Below are positions 53,244 to 64,000 of a DNA stretch of 64,000 nt, in pieces. Source of the DNA: Serinus canaria (taxonomy: Eukaryota > Chordata > Aves > Passeriformes > Fringillidae); assembly GCF_022539315.1 (NCBI RefSeq), contig NC_066314.1, positions 63,225,543-63,289,542 of the forward strand, written 5' to 3'. A program made the position numbers and the translations under genes. How positions within the stretch are numbered: position 1 is the stretch's first letter; each line of letters starts with the position of its first letter. Under the pieces are notes generated by a model that had not been told where the DNA came from, made no database searches, and saw only the letters and a program-made list of their open reading frames with translations.

Positions 53244-53904
53244 TCAATAATTTATCTATTGTGCAATTCACTCTCTGGGTATCTCTGATGCTTCCCTTCC
53301 CCAGCCAACAAGGAAAATGTGTTTTCCAACCTCTTTGCCAGACCTCACCCACTCATACCCTTCACATCACCCACACAGACTTGAAGGAGTTTGGAAGTCC
53401 ACTTTTTTGTGTATCTTTTGAAGAAAGAGCTTTCATTAAAAAAAAAAAAAAAAGAAAAAAAGGGCAGTACTTTTTTTTCAGGAACAACACCCAGGAGAGA
53501 GGAAATGTTAAAATAAAGTTGATCCTGTATTTTAGGAGATGGGAGATTTCTATGATTTGGGTTGAGAATGAGTAAATGCTGTAGGATTCAGATGCCTGTT
53601 TGTCTGTCTTCTTTTTTTGGGGGGGGGCCCTGCCAAGCCATGATTTTGTAGTGCATGCTGGTCAAGAATTTGAATATTTACTGCATGGCTGTAGGTTGTA
53701 TGTGGTCCAACTGCCTGGATGCTTCTCCCTGTTAAAGGAGAAGGGATAGGAGATGGCATTTCAGGAGTCAATGGAACTCTTGCCAGCCACAGATCTTTTC
53801 CCATAAGGGCATATGGAAATGCCCTTAAAGCCTCTACTTCTTACAACAAAACTTTTGCCTTCCATCTTACTCAGCTGAACAGGCTTGAAGGTCCCAAATG
53901 CTTT

Positions 53905-53996
53905 GCATTGGAAGGGATCTTAAAGATCATCCAGTTCCAGCCCTACCATGGGCAGGGACACCTTTGACTAGCCCAGGGTCCTCCAAGCCCCATCCC
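53905..53996 (-). mobile_element. CR1 LINE fragment, minus strand, short
   Basis: GGAAGGGATCTTAAAGATCA, then CCATGGGCAGGGACACCTTTG and ACTAGCCCAGG, match the same 3' region of CR1 as the larger fragment at 36872. Only about 90 bp can be recognised. Confidence 0.85.
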
Positions 53997-54574
53997 TTTT
54001 ATTGAGAGTCATTCCCAGGAGAAGAAAATGGAAAAGCAATCATGGGTATAATGCAAGCAGAAATACAAAAGTTAAAAGTATCTAGATTGGTAGTTTTAGT
54101 TCCATGTTTTTATGAGTGCTTTTGTCCCAGCACAGTCAATTGACATTTAAAAAGGTTTTTCAGATTAAATTGGCAAGGAAAATCTGTGCTTGCTTGGTCT
54201 GAAAGGGGCTGGGCTGAGCCCAGTGAAGATCACAGCTGGGTATTTGAGCAGATAGTGAGGGGCACCAGCACTTCAGGGCTTCCTGGGCTCCACTCATCTC
54301 CAGTTCCCTTCTGACAGGTCCCATCTGTGTATGATCCTTGCAGCTCTTTGTGCACTTGGTCCCTGACCACTTTCTGAGTCTGTCAACAAACCTGCCTGAC
54401 AGAGAGTGCCCAGCATTGCACTGCTTCAGCAGAATGGACACTTGCTTACTCTGCAAGTTATTCCATGCAGGATATTCAGCTGGATGGTTTAGGTTGATAT
54501 TCTGCATTTAAAGAAGCTGATTGTGAAATATGTCTTCTAAAGTAGACATAGTTATGATGCTGTAGAAAATGTTT

Positions 54575-54690
54575 GCAGTTTGTTGGGTTTTTTTCTGTTT
54601 GGTTTGTAGTTTGTGGGTTTTTTCTGTTTGGGGTTTTTTGGTTTGTTTTTTTGGTTGTGCTTTTTTTTTTTTCCTTTTTGGTGTGTGTTA
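54575..54690 (+). repeat. T/G-rich low-complexity block
   Basis: A block of TTTG and TTGGGTTTTTT runs, including TGGGTTTTTTCTGTTTGG-like units twice. It resembles simple sequence rather than telomeric repeat, because no regular TTAGGG period is present. Confidence 0.8.
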
Positions 54691-57600
54691 CATCCTTCTT
54701 CTGTGCTAGGTCTGAAAAGGATGTTCAGGCAGCTGGGTAGATAACACATCCTCATGTGCATTCAAGAGTATGTTTAATTGTTTCTCTCTGCCTGTTATCC
54801 AGCACTACATGCCTTTTTCCAGTGCTACATGCCTTTGTGATTTTCAGTAATGTGTTGGTATTCATTTACATCCCTGTGCTGTCCCATCAGCCCTGTAATG
54901 AGTGATTGAGTTCCAGGGGCTGTAAGGCAGTGTGTAATTTGGCCTGCAGGCTTATCTAAACAAAAGAATGTACAACAAATAAAGGCAGCATTAGTGCATT
55001 TTGAGTGCTGGTTGTTTCAAATCAGATACACAGGAAACCAGATGTTGAAATTTATCTAAAACACTTGCAGCCCAATCTGTAACTACAGCAGGAAGAGTGC
55101 TCAGCACTTTTTGTATGGAGTTAGCAATGTGTCTGCAGCAAATACAAATTTATTCTTATTCCTCAGTTCACCATTTCAGATGTTCTTTTATTTCTGTTCT
55201 CCTTGCAAACCAGTGCTTAATTAAATTTGGTGTGATTCTGCAGGTGTTTTGGGGGCAAAATGTAATTCTTATACATTGTCCTGAATTTAAATCATCCACA
55301 TATTGAATGATGATAATAAATTTAGCTGCCTAAAATTAGGTACAGAAAGTAGCCTGAGCTTTTTTAACTGTACTTTGACTAAGAGTTGTGTATGGGACAA
55401 TGTGAGTATGTGGCATTTGCAGATGGCTTACATTTGAGTGTAAGGTAAGGATGTAAAATCACAGCTTCAGATGCTCAGATTTGTTACAGTTTTACATAAA
55501 ACTAATGAAAAATATCTTTGTTTGGAGTAGTACTGAGTACACTCCTGACACCACTGTAGCTTCACACAGTAATGAAGAAAAGCTCTTATAATTTTGGTAA
55601 AGAAATTACTCACTTCATGCTAATTCTGTTTCACTGTATTGTTCCAAAGTGACTCCTCAGAGGAGCTTGAATGCCATTTGCCTGTTGAGAGGAATGATAC
55701 CAAAAGCAAGTTGAAGAGGTTTTTAAAAGCAGGCTGGTGTTGAGGTGTCAGGAACTTCCAGGCCTCTGGGCTTTTATAAGCTGTTAACTTTCCTTTATTC
55801 TTGTGAGGAAAGTGAGGATTTGTAGATGTCCTGGTCTCAGCCCCAAAAAGAGTTTGCCTCTATGCAGCTTTACAAATACAGTGTTTTTAGTGAGGTGATC
55901 CAAGTTTCTGAGACAGGAAAATAGACAAGACATAGCAGTGTGATCCCACAGGCTCTTCATCCCTGCAGATAAAGGAAGCATGGTTATCCCAGGGATTTTC
56001 TGTCAAGATGCAACCTTACAGATGAAATTAAATCATATGTTTATGTCCTGTGTACTGGTGGTGCTGAGTAGAGCAGCGTGGCATTATGAGAGAGAGGGTT
56101 TTAACTGCTTCTGATCTGAAAGTGATGAGGAGACAGTGGCATTGAAGGAACAGAGATCTGCTTTTTTGTCACCTTCTTTATCTGAGAAGAGGATAGTGCA
56201 ACATCTTCCTTGTTATTTTGTCCTGCTGTTGGTAGGCATTGGCTGTTTGGGAATGACCACAATAGTGCAGTCATGTTTGCTGCTGCATTTCTAATTTGTG
56301 AGCTTGCCTTTTCCCCATAATACAAAGTCAGAAGTTGGTGGAATATAGATAAGGACTCTAAGGTTAGATAAAGCCAAACAGCATTACAAAAAATACTTCT
56401 GGGTTATGTTTAGACATGTTGATTTTATGACTTCACCATTTTAGAAATTATAAGTACATGAAACTTAACTTCCTTTTTGCTGTGTCATTTAATCAGTTGC
56501 TCTGTTTTGGGGCTCCCTGGATTTGTGGCATCACTAGAATTTGTTGTAGTGTGCTAGATACTATTCAGTATTTTCAAGTTGCTGCTTCCAACTTTTCATG
56601 CTCATAAAATATTGTATATTTTATGGTGAAACCAGTACAGCTTCTTTATACTCTAAGTAGTACCACATGGAAGGGAGGGGATGGCTCCTCTTCTTTTCCC
56701 TCTTCATATTTCCTTGCCTTCCCTGCTTAGTACTCTGCAGCATCAAATGTAGGGCATTAATTCCCATAAAGTCAGTTTGGACAAGGAAATCTTATGAAAA
56801 TAAATATAGAGAGGGAAGACAGAGTTGTTCTGGCTTGAGCTGCAGCTGCTACAAACTACCATCTGTAGTAGCTGGGCCTTGCAACTTTGAGGTTTATTTC
56901 TGGAAAACATCACTGCCATGTGTTGAACGTATCGTAATGCTCCACATTTCCTCAAAGTGAAAGCACTATCATGAGTGATTATTATGAATTACTTTATTGC
57001 TCAGGAGCTTATGGCTTATTGACATTAAAAAAGAAATTGTCCCTTTTAGTGGGATTTTTGGGAATTTTGATTTATGACTGAACATTGCTGTCTAAATGAG
57101 TTTTGGAAGTTCAGGGAAAGTGAGTTAACTTCAAAAACTGAGTTGGTTCCAGAATGGGTGTTTTGAATAAGAAAATAATGCTCAAAATTCTGACAGTCAC
57201 TTAAAGGACAGAAAATGTTTAGAAAATACCATGTATTACATGCATTTACCATTAGCATTCATGTAGGGACCAGAACACATTATTCATGTGTTAATATTTT
57301 AAAGCAGAAATGCGTAAAATGAATGAGCTTTAAAAGCATAGAGGGAAATCAGTATTAAAAAAACTTTTTATTAGGGTTGCATGGGTAAAAAAAAGTATTG
57401 TCTGGTGATAGCTTTAATACTTCTCAAAACTAACACTTTGAATTGAGTCAAGTGGCTCTGAGAGTAGTAGGGAATCTCAGAATCTCACCGCCCAAATATG
57501 ATGAGCCTCAGAGCTGTGATTTCTGCCTTATCTTGAGATATTAGAGCAGCACTTCTGCAAGCAGCTCTTTTTTCTCTTAATACTTTTGAGATAAATCTAG

Positions 57601-60181
57601 TCAGCAACCAAAATGGCAAAAATGGTTCTGTCCATGGATCTGACCATGGAAGCAGGGGACGGCAGAGGGGAAGCAGTGAGGCAGCCTCTGAGACGTGACC
57701 CAAATACTTAATTTTATGGAGTTAAGTACACAAGTTCTATTCAGCTGATAAAATCTACTACAGAGGATGTGTTACACAAGTCCTGTTTGTGTGGAATTCA
57801 TAATCTCATCATTGTCTTTTCCCAAATGCTAGCAGGAGTGAAATGTGCCCTCCTTGGGGAACGAGACTGCCACAGATAATCACAGCAGTGCTCACCCAAG
57901 GGAAAATTTGGGTGCTTTTGCCTTATGTAAAGGCACAACAGAAGCTTGTCCTGCTTGTGTGGGTAACCAAGCAGAGGCTTTTAGACCCCAGGATGAGGTT
58001 CCCCACATCCCAGCAGAAGGTTCCTGGTCAGAGGGCAGGTTCTAGGTGCACCTGCAGGAACAGCAGAGCTGCTCAGCGCAGCACATGGGAATGGTGAGGA
58101 CGTGAAGGTTTGGAAACTGGCTCCTGCTGTCATCCCCCTTGCTCAGAACTAACGTGCTGTGGGGCACATTGCAGTAGGGAAAGGAGCTAGCAAGCCAAAT
58201 GTGAACAATTAGGGTTTTCTGGGCTCTTTAGGAGTGCCTGGATGCAGATTTTAAACAGCGGTGTGATGAGCCAGAGAAGAGTTTGATAAAGCAATAACAG
58301 CTCAAACCCCTAAAATGACAGGACTAAAATAAAATCCTATGACTTCTCATGGCAGATGCATTGAAGTAACTTTAGTATCTATGCAGTGCTATGAAGGAGG
58401 CAAACTGCCATGAGTTAACTGGGCCCTGCTCTGACCCTTTCAGCAGTTCATCGTGGAGTAGGAATTGATAGCAATGCAGAGTTTTCCTGTTCATCTGATG
58501 TGCCTTATATGGGCACACTGATTTAGCTCTGCCTTGGCCCAATCCCAAGTTTTGCTAAGTTCCTATGAGGAAAACCTTACTGTAGCTGAAGCCAAAACTC
58601 CCCCAATTGGATTTTGCAGATGTGATCGTGTACCACGTTACTTGTTCAGAGACTGGTGCTTCCCAAAGCCGTACTTCAAATATGGGATCTGTGTGTTTCA
58701 AGACTTTGTCTGACAAAGTAGGAGGCCACAGAGTTCTCTTACAGGAAAAATGTTGATCAGAACAAATGCAGAACTGGCAGGTCTCACAAAATAAAGCTCC
58801 TCTGGAACAGCCAAAGTGTTTCAGTAGTGCTGGGAAAGCACAGAAGTTCATGCTCCCATCGCCAGGAAGATTTGGGTTTCCCCTGGAGACACACAGTTTA
58901 TTTGTGATTAAATGCAGCAGAGGTAAATAAAATAGCTTTGTCATTTTATGTCCTTTGTCAGTGTTTAGTTACACTATTTGATAATTTGAGAATCTTTTCC
59001 ATGGACTTCATTTTCATTCCTTGTCACTTGGGTTATGGCTCTTCCAGTAGCAAGCTCTGGTGTTGTGGGCTTTTTAGTATTTGCCTTGAACTTGAATATA
59101 ATCCAGCTAAAGTGTTCTGGAATTAACCAGAGATTTCAACAATTTCATTTTCTAGGAGTCAAGGTTTCTTATTTCTGTCATGTGGGTTGTTATCACAGCA
59201 TATGCCAGTCACACTATTAAGTCTTTGCTTGTTATGATGCTTAATTTTAGTGATTCATACACACACACTCTTTTTTCCCCTCCCTTAAATTTTCATGTGT
59301 CATCCAATCCATTTTCCAAGTTAGACTCTGTCAGCTCATGTGCTGTGCTTTCAAGGATCATCAGAATTCAAATTTATAGGTAGCTTCCTGAGAAACTGTT
59401 AGATCACCAGGAATCAGGATAAATTGCTTTTAGGTTAGAGCAACTTAAGCTAGATACACTTTATACCTTTTGAACCAAGCTAATGAAGGAAAAGATAATG
59501 AAGAGAACTTGCAGCAGAAATAGCTTTTGAATATTGATGCATCTGAACTTAGAAAGACAGGTACACGTACACCACACATTTGTGATGAAGTCAGCCCTAC
59601 ATTGGATGGAAATCTTTAGAAAACATTGGATTTTACCACTTACAGGGCTAGCTGCACTTCTCTGATTTTTGTAGTGTCTTAGTGACTCCTTCACTGGTTG
59701 GCCATGTTTTAAAAATCTGTAATGAAATCTGTATCTTTGGAACACTTGAAACGTGGGCTAAACTCTAGCACAGCTTGTATCCACTATGGCTATCCTGCAG
59801 AGCCAACTGCATCCAGACACCTGAGGCTTCCTGGTTCGTAGGAGAAATTTGGAACGCTGGAGGTTATAGCAACCAGAGAGGGCTTTGGTTTCAAGTATTC
59901 TGGTTTTTATGATAATAGCATCTGAAATAATAGTTTTGAAGATATTAAAGCATTCATATCAAATGGTGCTGAGTGAGGAAATGGAAATCTGATAGTTTGT
60001 ATTGTCCTGCCCACATCAGTATTGCAGAGGTGGTAAATTTCTGTTTGTGGGAGACAGCCCTCAAGAAGACAACCCTTTCCTGAAGGAGGTTCCTTGTGCT
60101 TGAACTATCTATGTGCCATGGCAAGAGCTTGTAGATTGGTCTCCCCTAGTGTATGATGATCTCTTTGCATCATTTGTGCAG

Positions 60182-60296
60182 TGAGAAGACGCTTGGAAGG
60201 GCCCACCCCAGACATGTCACGGGCCAGCAGCTTCACTGACGACATTGACCTGGTACCCGAGGAGTCCCCGCTGCCAGCAGCGTCCGACGTGGCACA
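60182..60296 (+). CDS. KCNQ1: KCNQ1 exon 11: end of A-B linker
   Basis: This exon completes a Val and encodes VRRRLEGPTPDMSRASSFTDDIDLVPEES and onward, ending in two bases of the next codon. RASSFTDDIDL aligns with human RTNSFAEDLDL. Length is 115 bp versus 121 in human and keeps the same entry and exit phases. Acceptor TTTGTGCAG, donor GTGAGT. It has eight CpG dinucleotides in 115 bp, far more than its surroundings. The call depends on phase, splice sites and the SF..D.DL core, since the rest is diverged. Confidence 0.88.
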
Positions 60297-63200
60297 GTGA
60301 GTGAGCAGCAGCTCTTACCTGATCACTTCAATGCTCATTAACAATGAGGGACACCTGCCACTGAGTAAGAGTCATGCTTTGGCTGGTTGGCTGCACTTGA
60401 AGTGATTGTGGATGTGATCTTGTTTAACTAAATGTGAACATTTCCCAATTCAGGCTAAAGTTTGGTGGAAGTAGCCAGATGCTTGGAAAAGCAGCACTGC
60501 TCTGTGGTGGGTGCCTTGCACTCTTGGTATCTTTGTTTTCCCACTTTTCAAGGCAGCTGACAAAGTTCCTGAGAGCTGTGTGCTTTGACAGTTTTATACT
60601 TGTAGACTGCCCCATCAGGTTAAGCTCTAAAGCAGTCCTAATATGAATTGATTGGACACCTAAATGAAATAGTCATTTATAGATACAGCCTGAAAATAGA
60701 AAGGCTACCTCATTTAATATTTTTATAAAGAAGGCACACTTTTAAGGAAATGATGTTCCATAAATATGAAAGTAAATTTATTGTCCAGGTCAGAAAATCC
60801 CCATCAGGGAGTTCACAGCAATTGTTGAGTTGCTGCTTTTAGTTGGCTTAGCAAATATTTCTGGAAATAAAATAATCATGCAGGACAACTTTATATTGTG
60901 TTTTATCAGGATCTTGAGTAACCTTGATGCTTTTGTCCTGTAAAATACGTGTCCTGTTTTGGGCATGGGGATTCTGTAGTGAATTTCAAATGTAAACCAA
61001 AGCATTAAAACACAGAGGAAGGCCTGGATGGACCAGACCATCCAGGTGCCATAGCAATGTTTTATCTCCCATCAGAAATCGATACAAATAATGCTGGTGG
61101 GGAGATCTCCTGAGTTAGCAGGCTCATGAAGGTCCAGCTGATGTTTGGATGGTATGGTAATATTGGTGAAAAACTCACCTGAGATCACTCTTGCAGGAGA
61201 ACATCTGGGCTTTTCACTGGAAAAATGCTTTATCTGAGGTTAAAATAAAAATGCCTTCAGATAGGGAAGAATATCCACAGTGGTGTTCAGGATGAATTTG
61301 AAAGCAATGTGATTCTGTTCCATGGAGTGATTTCCTTTAAGATGGTCTTTCACATCCTATATTTACTTTCTGTCCATGGAACTCATAGAGATGATGTGTC
61401 TGCTACACCTGTAGTAACTGTACTGTGCTTTCATATGGGATATCCTGGTCCTTGCATTTCCCCATCATGTCATACTGGCCTTGCTTTCAAAGCAGAGAAT
61501 TCTAAATTGTTCTATCAAATTGGTCTTTTTGCTTCTTTTTATTCAGCACAGTACAAGCAAAGGGTTTTGCATTTGAGGAAAAAAACCCTCAGATCTAATC
61601 TTATTTTTACTGTTTAGTGCATGAAAAATGGTGGGATTGTGACTTACATTTTGTAGTGAAAACTGTACCTGCATTTTTAGCTCCTATTGGTTTTTAAAAT
61701 GCATTTCTCCCTGGTAGGGAAAATAAGGAGTAGCAGAAAGACAATCAAGTGCCCAAATGAAAAAAGAAATTAAAATATGCATAGATTTTAAGTACTGTGC
61801 TACACTATATGACTTTAAGTTTAAAGTCATATAGTGTGAAATCAATAATTCCTCTTGATCTGGATGTCTGGTGCATAGAAGCAGAATGATCTTGCAAATG
61901 AAATTGCTAAGTTAAGGATTTTTACATTCTAAGTCCCACAATAAAAAACATATGTATAAATTACAGCGTCTAAATACTAGTAAGAATCTTCAAATGTATA
62001 GAAAACATAAGGCTAGAAATTATAGATAGAAAGGTGCCATGTAAGAACAAAGCCAAAACATCATTTAATCTAGTTTTCTGTTTCTAAATTGAGCATAGCA
62101 GTTTTTACCTCTATCACTGATCATCTCATTTTCTGTGTCTGCATTTTTACCAAGTAGGATGCATCCATTTTAAAGTCAAGGTGATTCTTGAGCAGGAATG
62201 TGTTGTGTCTCCTTCCTCAAACTGGGAACTTTCTGAGAGAAGCACAGAACATGTTGTATTTATGGATCCAGGTTTAAACTCCCAATTTCAATGCAAGCAG
62301 TAATTGACACTGTGTTTTCCTGACACACACATCAGTATTAGATATACTCAGTGTAATTAGTTATCTGTCTTTTGGCAGAAGTGTAAGCAGGTAAGTCTTG
62401 GTGTGTGCTGCACTTTCTTTGGAGAGTGAGCTCTCCAAAACAGTTTCTGCTTTTCACTCAATTAGGCCAACAAATCTTTATCCTAGAGTCATAAAGCAGT
62501 CAATGACAAAACAAAAACACTTCAAAGAGTAAAATTCAGCCAGAAAGGGAGTGTGTGGGGTGTATGTGTATATGAACACACAGTGAGCCTTCCCAACTTG
62601 CAAAATAAGTGAAAACTTGGCTTTCACATACCAATTCATGCCAGGATCCCACAATGATGACAGTTTCACTTGAGGCACTTTGTGAACTCAAGTTTGACTT
62701 TGAGGAACTGCCAAAAGCTAAAGTTTTGTTTGCCTTCAGCAAGTGTTTTGAGCTACAAAATCAATCTTGCAGTACAGCTTTATTTCTAAGTCTGTAACTG
62801 GTCATATTTCAGCTTCCTGTGTTGATTATTGAACATGGTGCCAGGTCTACAACTGTGATGTTTTGAGGGTTGTTTTCTGTATTGTGAGCAATAGATGCTC
62901 ATCAAGTCTCCTCTGCTGCATGGGTGACAGCAGAGATGCTCTCTGGTGACAGAAGCTTTTCTTTGGGCCACATGCTCTTGCAGATTCCCTCAAGTGGGTG
63001 GGAAAGGCAAATGATATCCCAGGAAAACAGATTGCTTACCCTTGAGCTTTACTGCCTCAGACAAGGCTCTGTCACATCAAAGTGCAGGTGTGTGGCAGAT
63101 TCACATCACAGTAACTCAGGGGCTTTTGCCAAGCGAGCACCAGGCTGCTTGAAAGCTGCTGATGTTGTTGTTTCAGGTGATATTTGACTGAAAGCAAACC

Positions 63201-64000
63201 AGTTCAATGTGTTGCAGCCCTGCCCAGGTGTCAGCGGTGGATGCATCCACCAGGCAATTCCCATGTGGGTGATCCGTGCAAGCCTGGAGAAGCTGAGCTG
63301 CCCTGGTAGAAGCTGCCAGTGAAATCAGGCAGCAAGCTGGAAAATGGAGCTTGAGAGACCTTTCTGTAGGAACACAGCTGCTTTGGATCCCTTAGACAGC
63401 TGGGATGATGTTTGTTGCTGGTGAGCTCTGCACAAATGTGGACAAGTCCTGAGCCAGGCGACAAAAGCCTCATATTCAGATTATAACTCTGTGGCTGCCT
63501 GAAGTTCTTGCTGAGTATCTTTGGCCCATTTCCTCAGGGGACAAAAATCCCATGTGTGCTACTGACCTGAGTGGAGCTCTCTTAGTTTATAATGGCTGCT
63601 TCCAAGGTGTCCAAAGCTGAATAAAAATGATGGTGTTAGAGATTAATCAATTCTGATAGATTAAATAAATATATTAATTTCAGTCAGTTGATGAATAGTT
63701 CTGTTTTTAGCAAGAAATGTTTGGACTGCCTCACTGCCTGACATAATTACTCACCTAATATTTCAAATTCTCTGATGAGCAGTCAGAAGGGGACTCCATC
63801 AGTGAATCACTGGAATTTTGCAAGAGTAAAGGAGAACCCAATAACTTTAAGACTTAGTATTTTAATTTTTTTTTTCTTCTCTCCAGCTGGTTCTATTTTT
63901 ATTGTGATGACATGAAGCCTTGACCATGACAACATTTTCTGTCATTCACACCAGAGTTTAACCTTCCATCAGGAAAGAGAATTTGGCCAATAGACTGCAC
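60297..64000 (+). other. KCNQ1: KCNQ1 intron 11 (5' part), partial
   Basis: The sequence runs from the exon 11 donor to the window end. I searched for exon 12, which would encode LREHHRATIKVIRRMQ at the start of helix B, and did not find it. It holds a near-perfect palindrome at 61801-61838 and otherwise no gene or clear repeat. Confidence 0.8.
61801..61838. repeat. Near-perfect 38-bp palindrome
   Basis: Arms 61801-61818 and 61821-61838 are complementary over 17 of 18 positions, with a 2-nt centre (GT). The core is CACTATATGACTTTAA and its complement. It could extrude as a cruciform. No known element is recognised. Confidence 0.9.

Larger units (their letters stand above)
34290..60181 (+). 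other. KCNQ1: KCNQ1 intron 10 (25.9 kb)
   Basis: This is the longest complete intron in the window. It contains a long hairpin (34971-35048), two minus-strand CR1 fragments, a G-quadruplex motif (38888-38910), a degenerate TGTAAAT-rich array and a minisatellite (41256-42050), a (CA)n tract, and a plus-strand solo-LTR-like element (52851-53243). The remaining sequence, including 42200-52800 and 55000-60100, shows no gene, RNA gene or CpG island to my reading. In mammals the same intron holds KvDMR1 and the KCNQ1OT1 antisense promoter. Nothing comparable is visible here. Confidence 0.88.

Noticed and set aside
54575..54690. Interstitial telomeric repeat
   Set aside because: T/G-rich but without any TTAGGG periodicity.
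60297..64000. KCNQ1 exon 12
   Set aside because: No LREHHRATIKVIRRMQ-like reading was found. The CTCCAG near 63886 is followed by non-KCNQ1 sequence with an early stop.

Overview
The window is vertebrate nuclear DNA, almost certainly from a bird and probably a songbird. The evidence is a vertebrate multi-exon gene with GT-AG introns, several CR1 LINE fragments (the dominant bird retrotransposon), and several LTR elements whose termini look like those common in passerine genomes. 'Bird' is well supported; 'passerine' is inferred from the repeats. There are no bacterial genes, and almost all short open reading frames are chance ORFs in introns or repeats. The one gene I can support is KCNQ1 (Kv7.1, the voltage-gated potassium channel pore subunit), on the + strand. 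Nine consecutive exons are present, corresponding to human exons 3 to 11. They encode S2 to S6 and the start of the cytoplasmic C terminus. Exons 3 to 8 have exactly the lengths of the human exons (127, 79, 97, 141, 111 and 96 bp), and all nine keep the same phases. Exons 9 to 11 lie in the fast-evolving linker between calmodulin-binding helices A and B and differ in length. I could not find exons 1 and 2 (upstream) or exon 12 onward (downstream), so the window is an internal slice of the gene. Layout: 1-14321 is intron 2. It carries a young minus-strand endogenous retrovirus-like element (9327-12060) next to a decayed CR1 LINE (about 12070-14048). Exons 3, 4, 5, 6, 7, 8, 9 and 10 lie between 14322 and 34289, with LTR-like repeats in introns 5, 6 and 9. 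Intron 10 is very long (34290-60181). It holds two minus-strand CR1 fragments, an LTR-like repeat, a minisatellite, a G-quadruplex motif and a long hairpin. Exon 11 is at 60182-60296, and intron 11 runs to the window end. In mammals the interval between exons 10 and 11 carries the imprinting centre KvDMR1 and the antisense KCNQ1OT1 promoter. Here that interval has no visible CpG island. The most interesting items are: (1) a compact, apparently non-autonomous tRNA-Glu-primed LTR element whose two 1.26-kb LTRs are identical except for a tight 149-bp cluster of differences; (2) two stacked perfect hairpins beginning 15 nt after the exon 3 donor; (3) a roughly 36-39 bp-arm hairpin in intron 10; (4) loss of the turret N-glycosylation sequon in the channel; and (5) a (TA)n tract just upstream of the exon 6 acceptor. 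I saw no convincing wholly new biological system.
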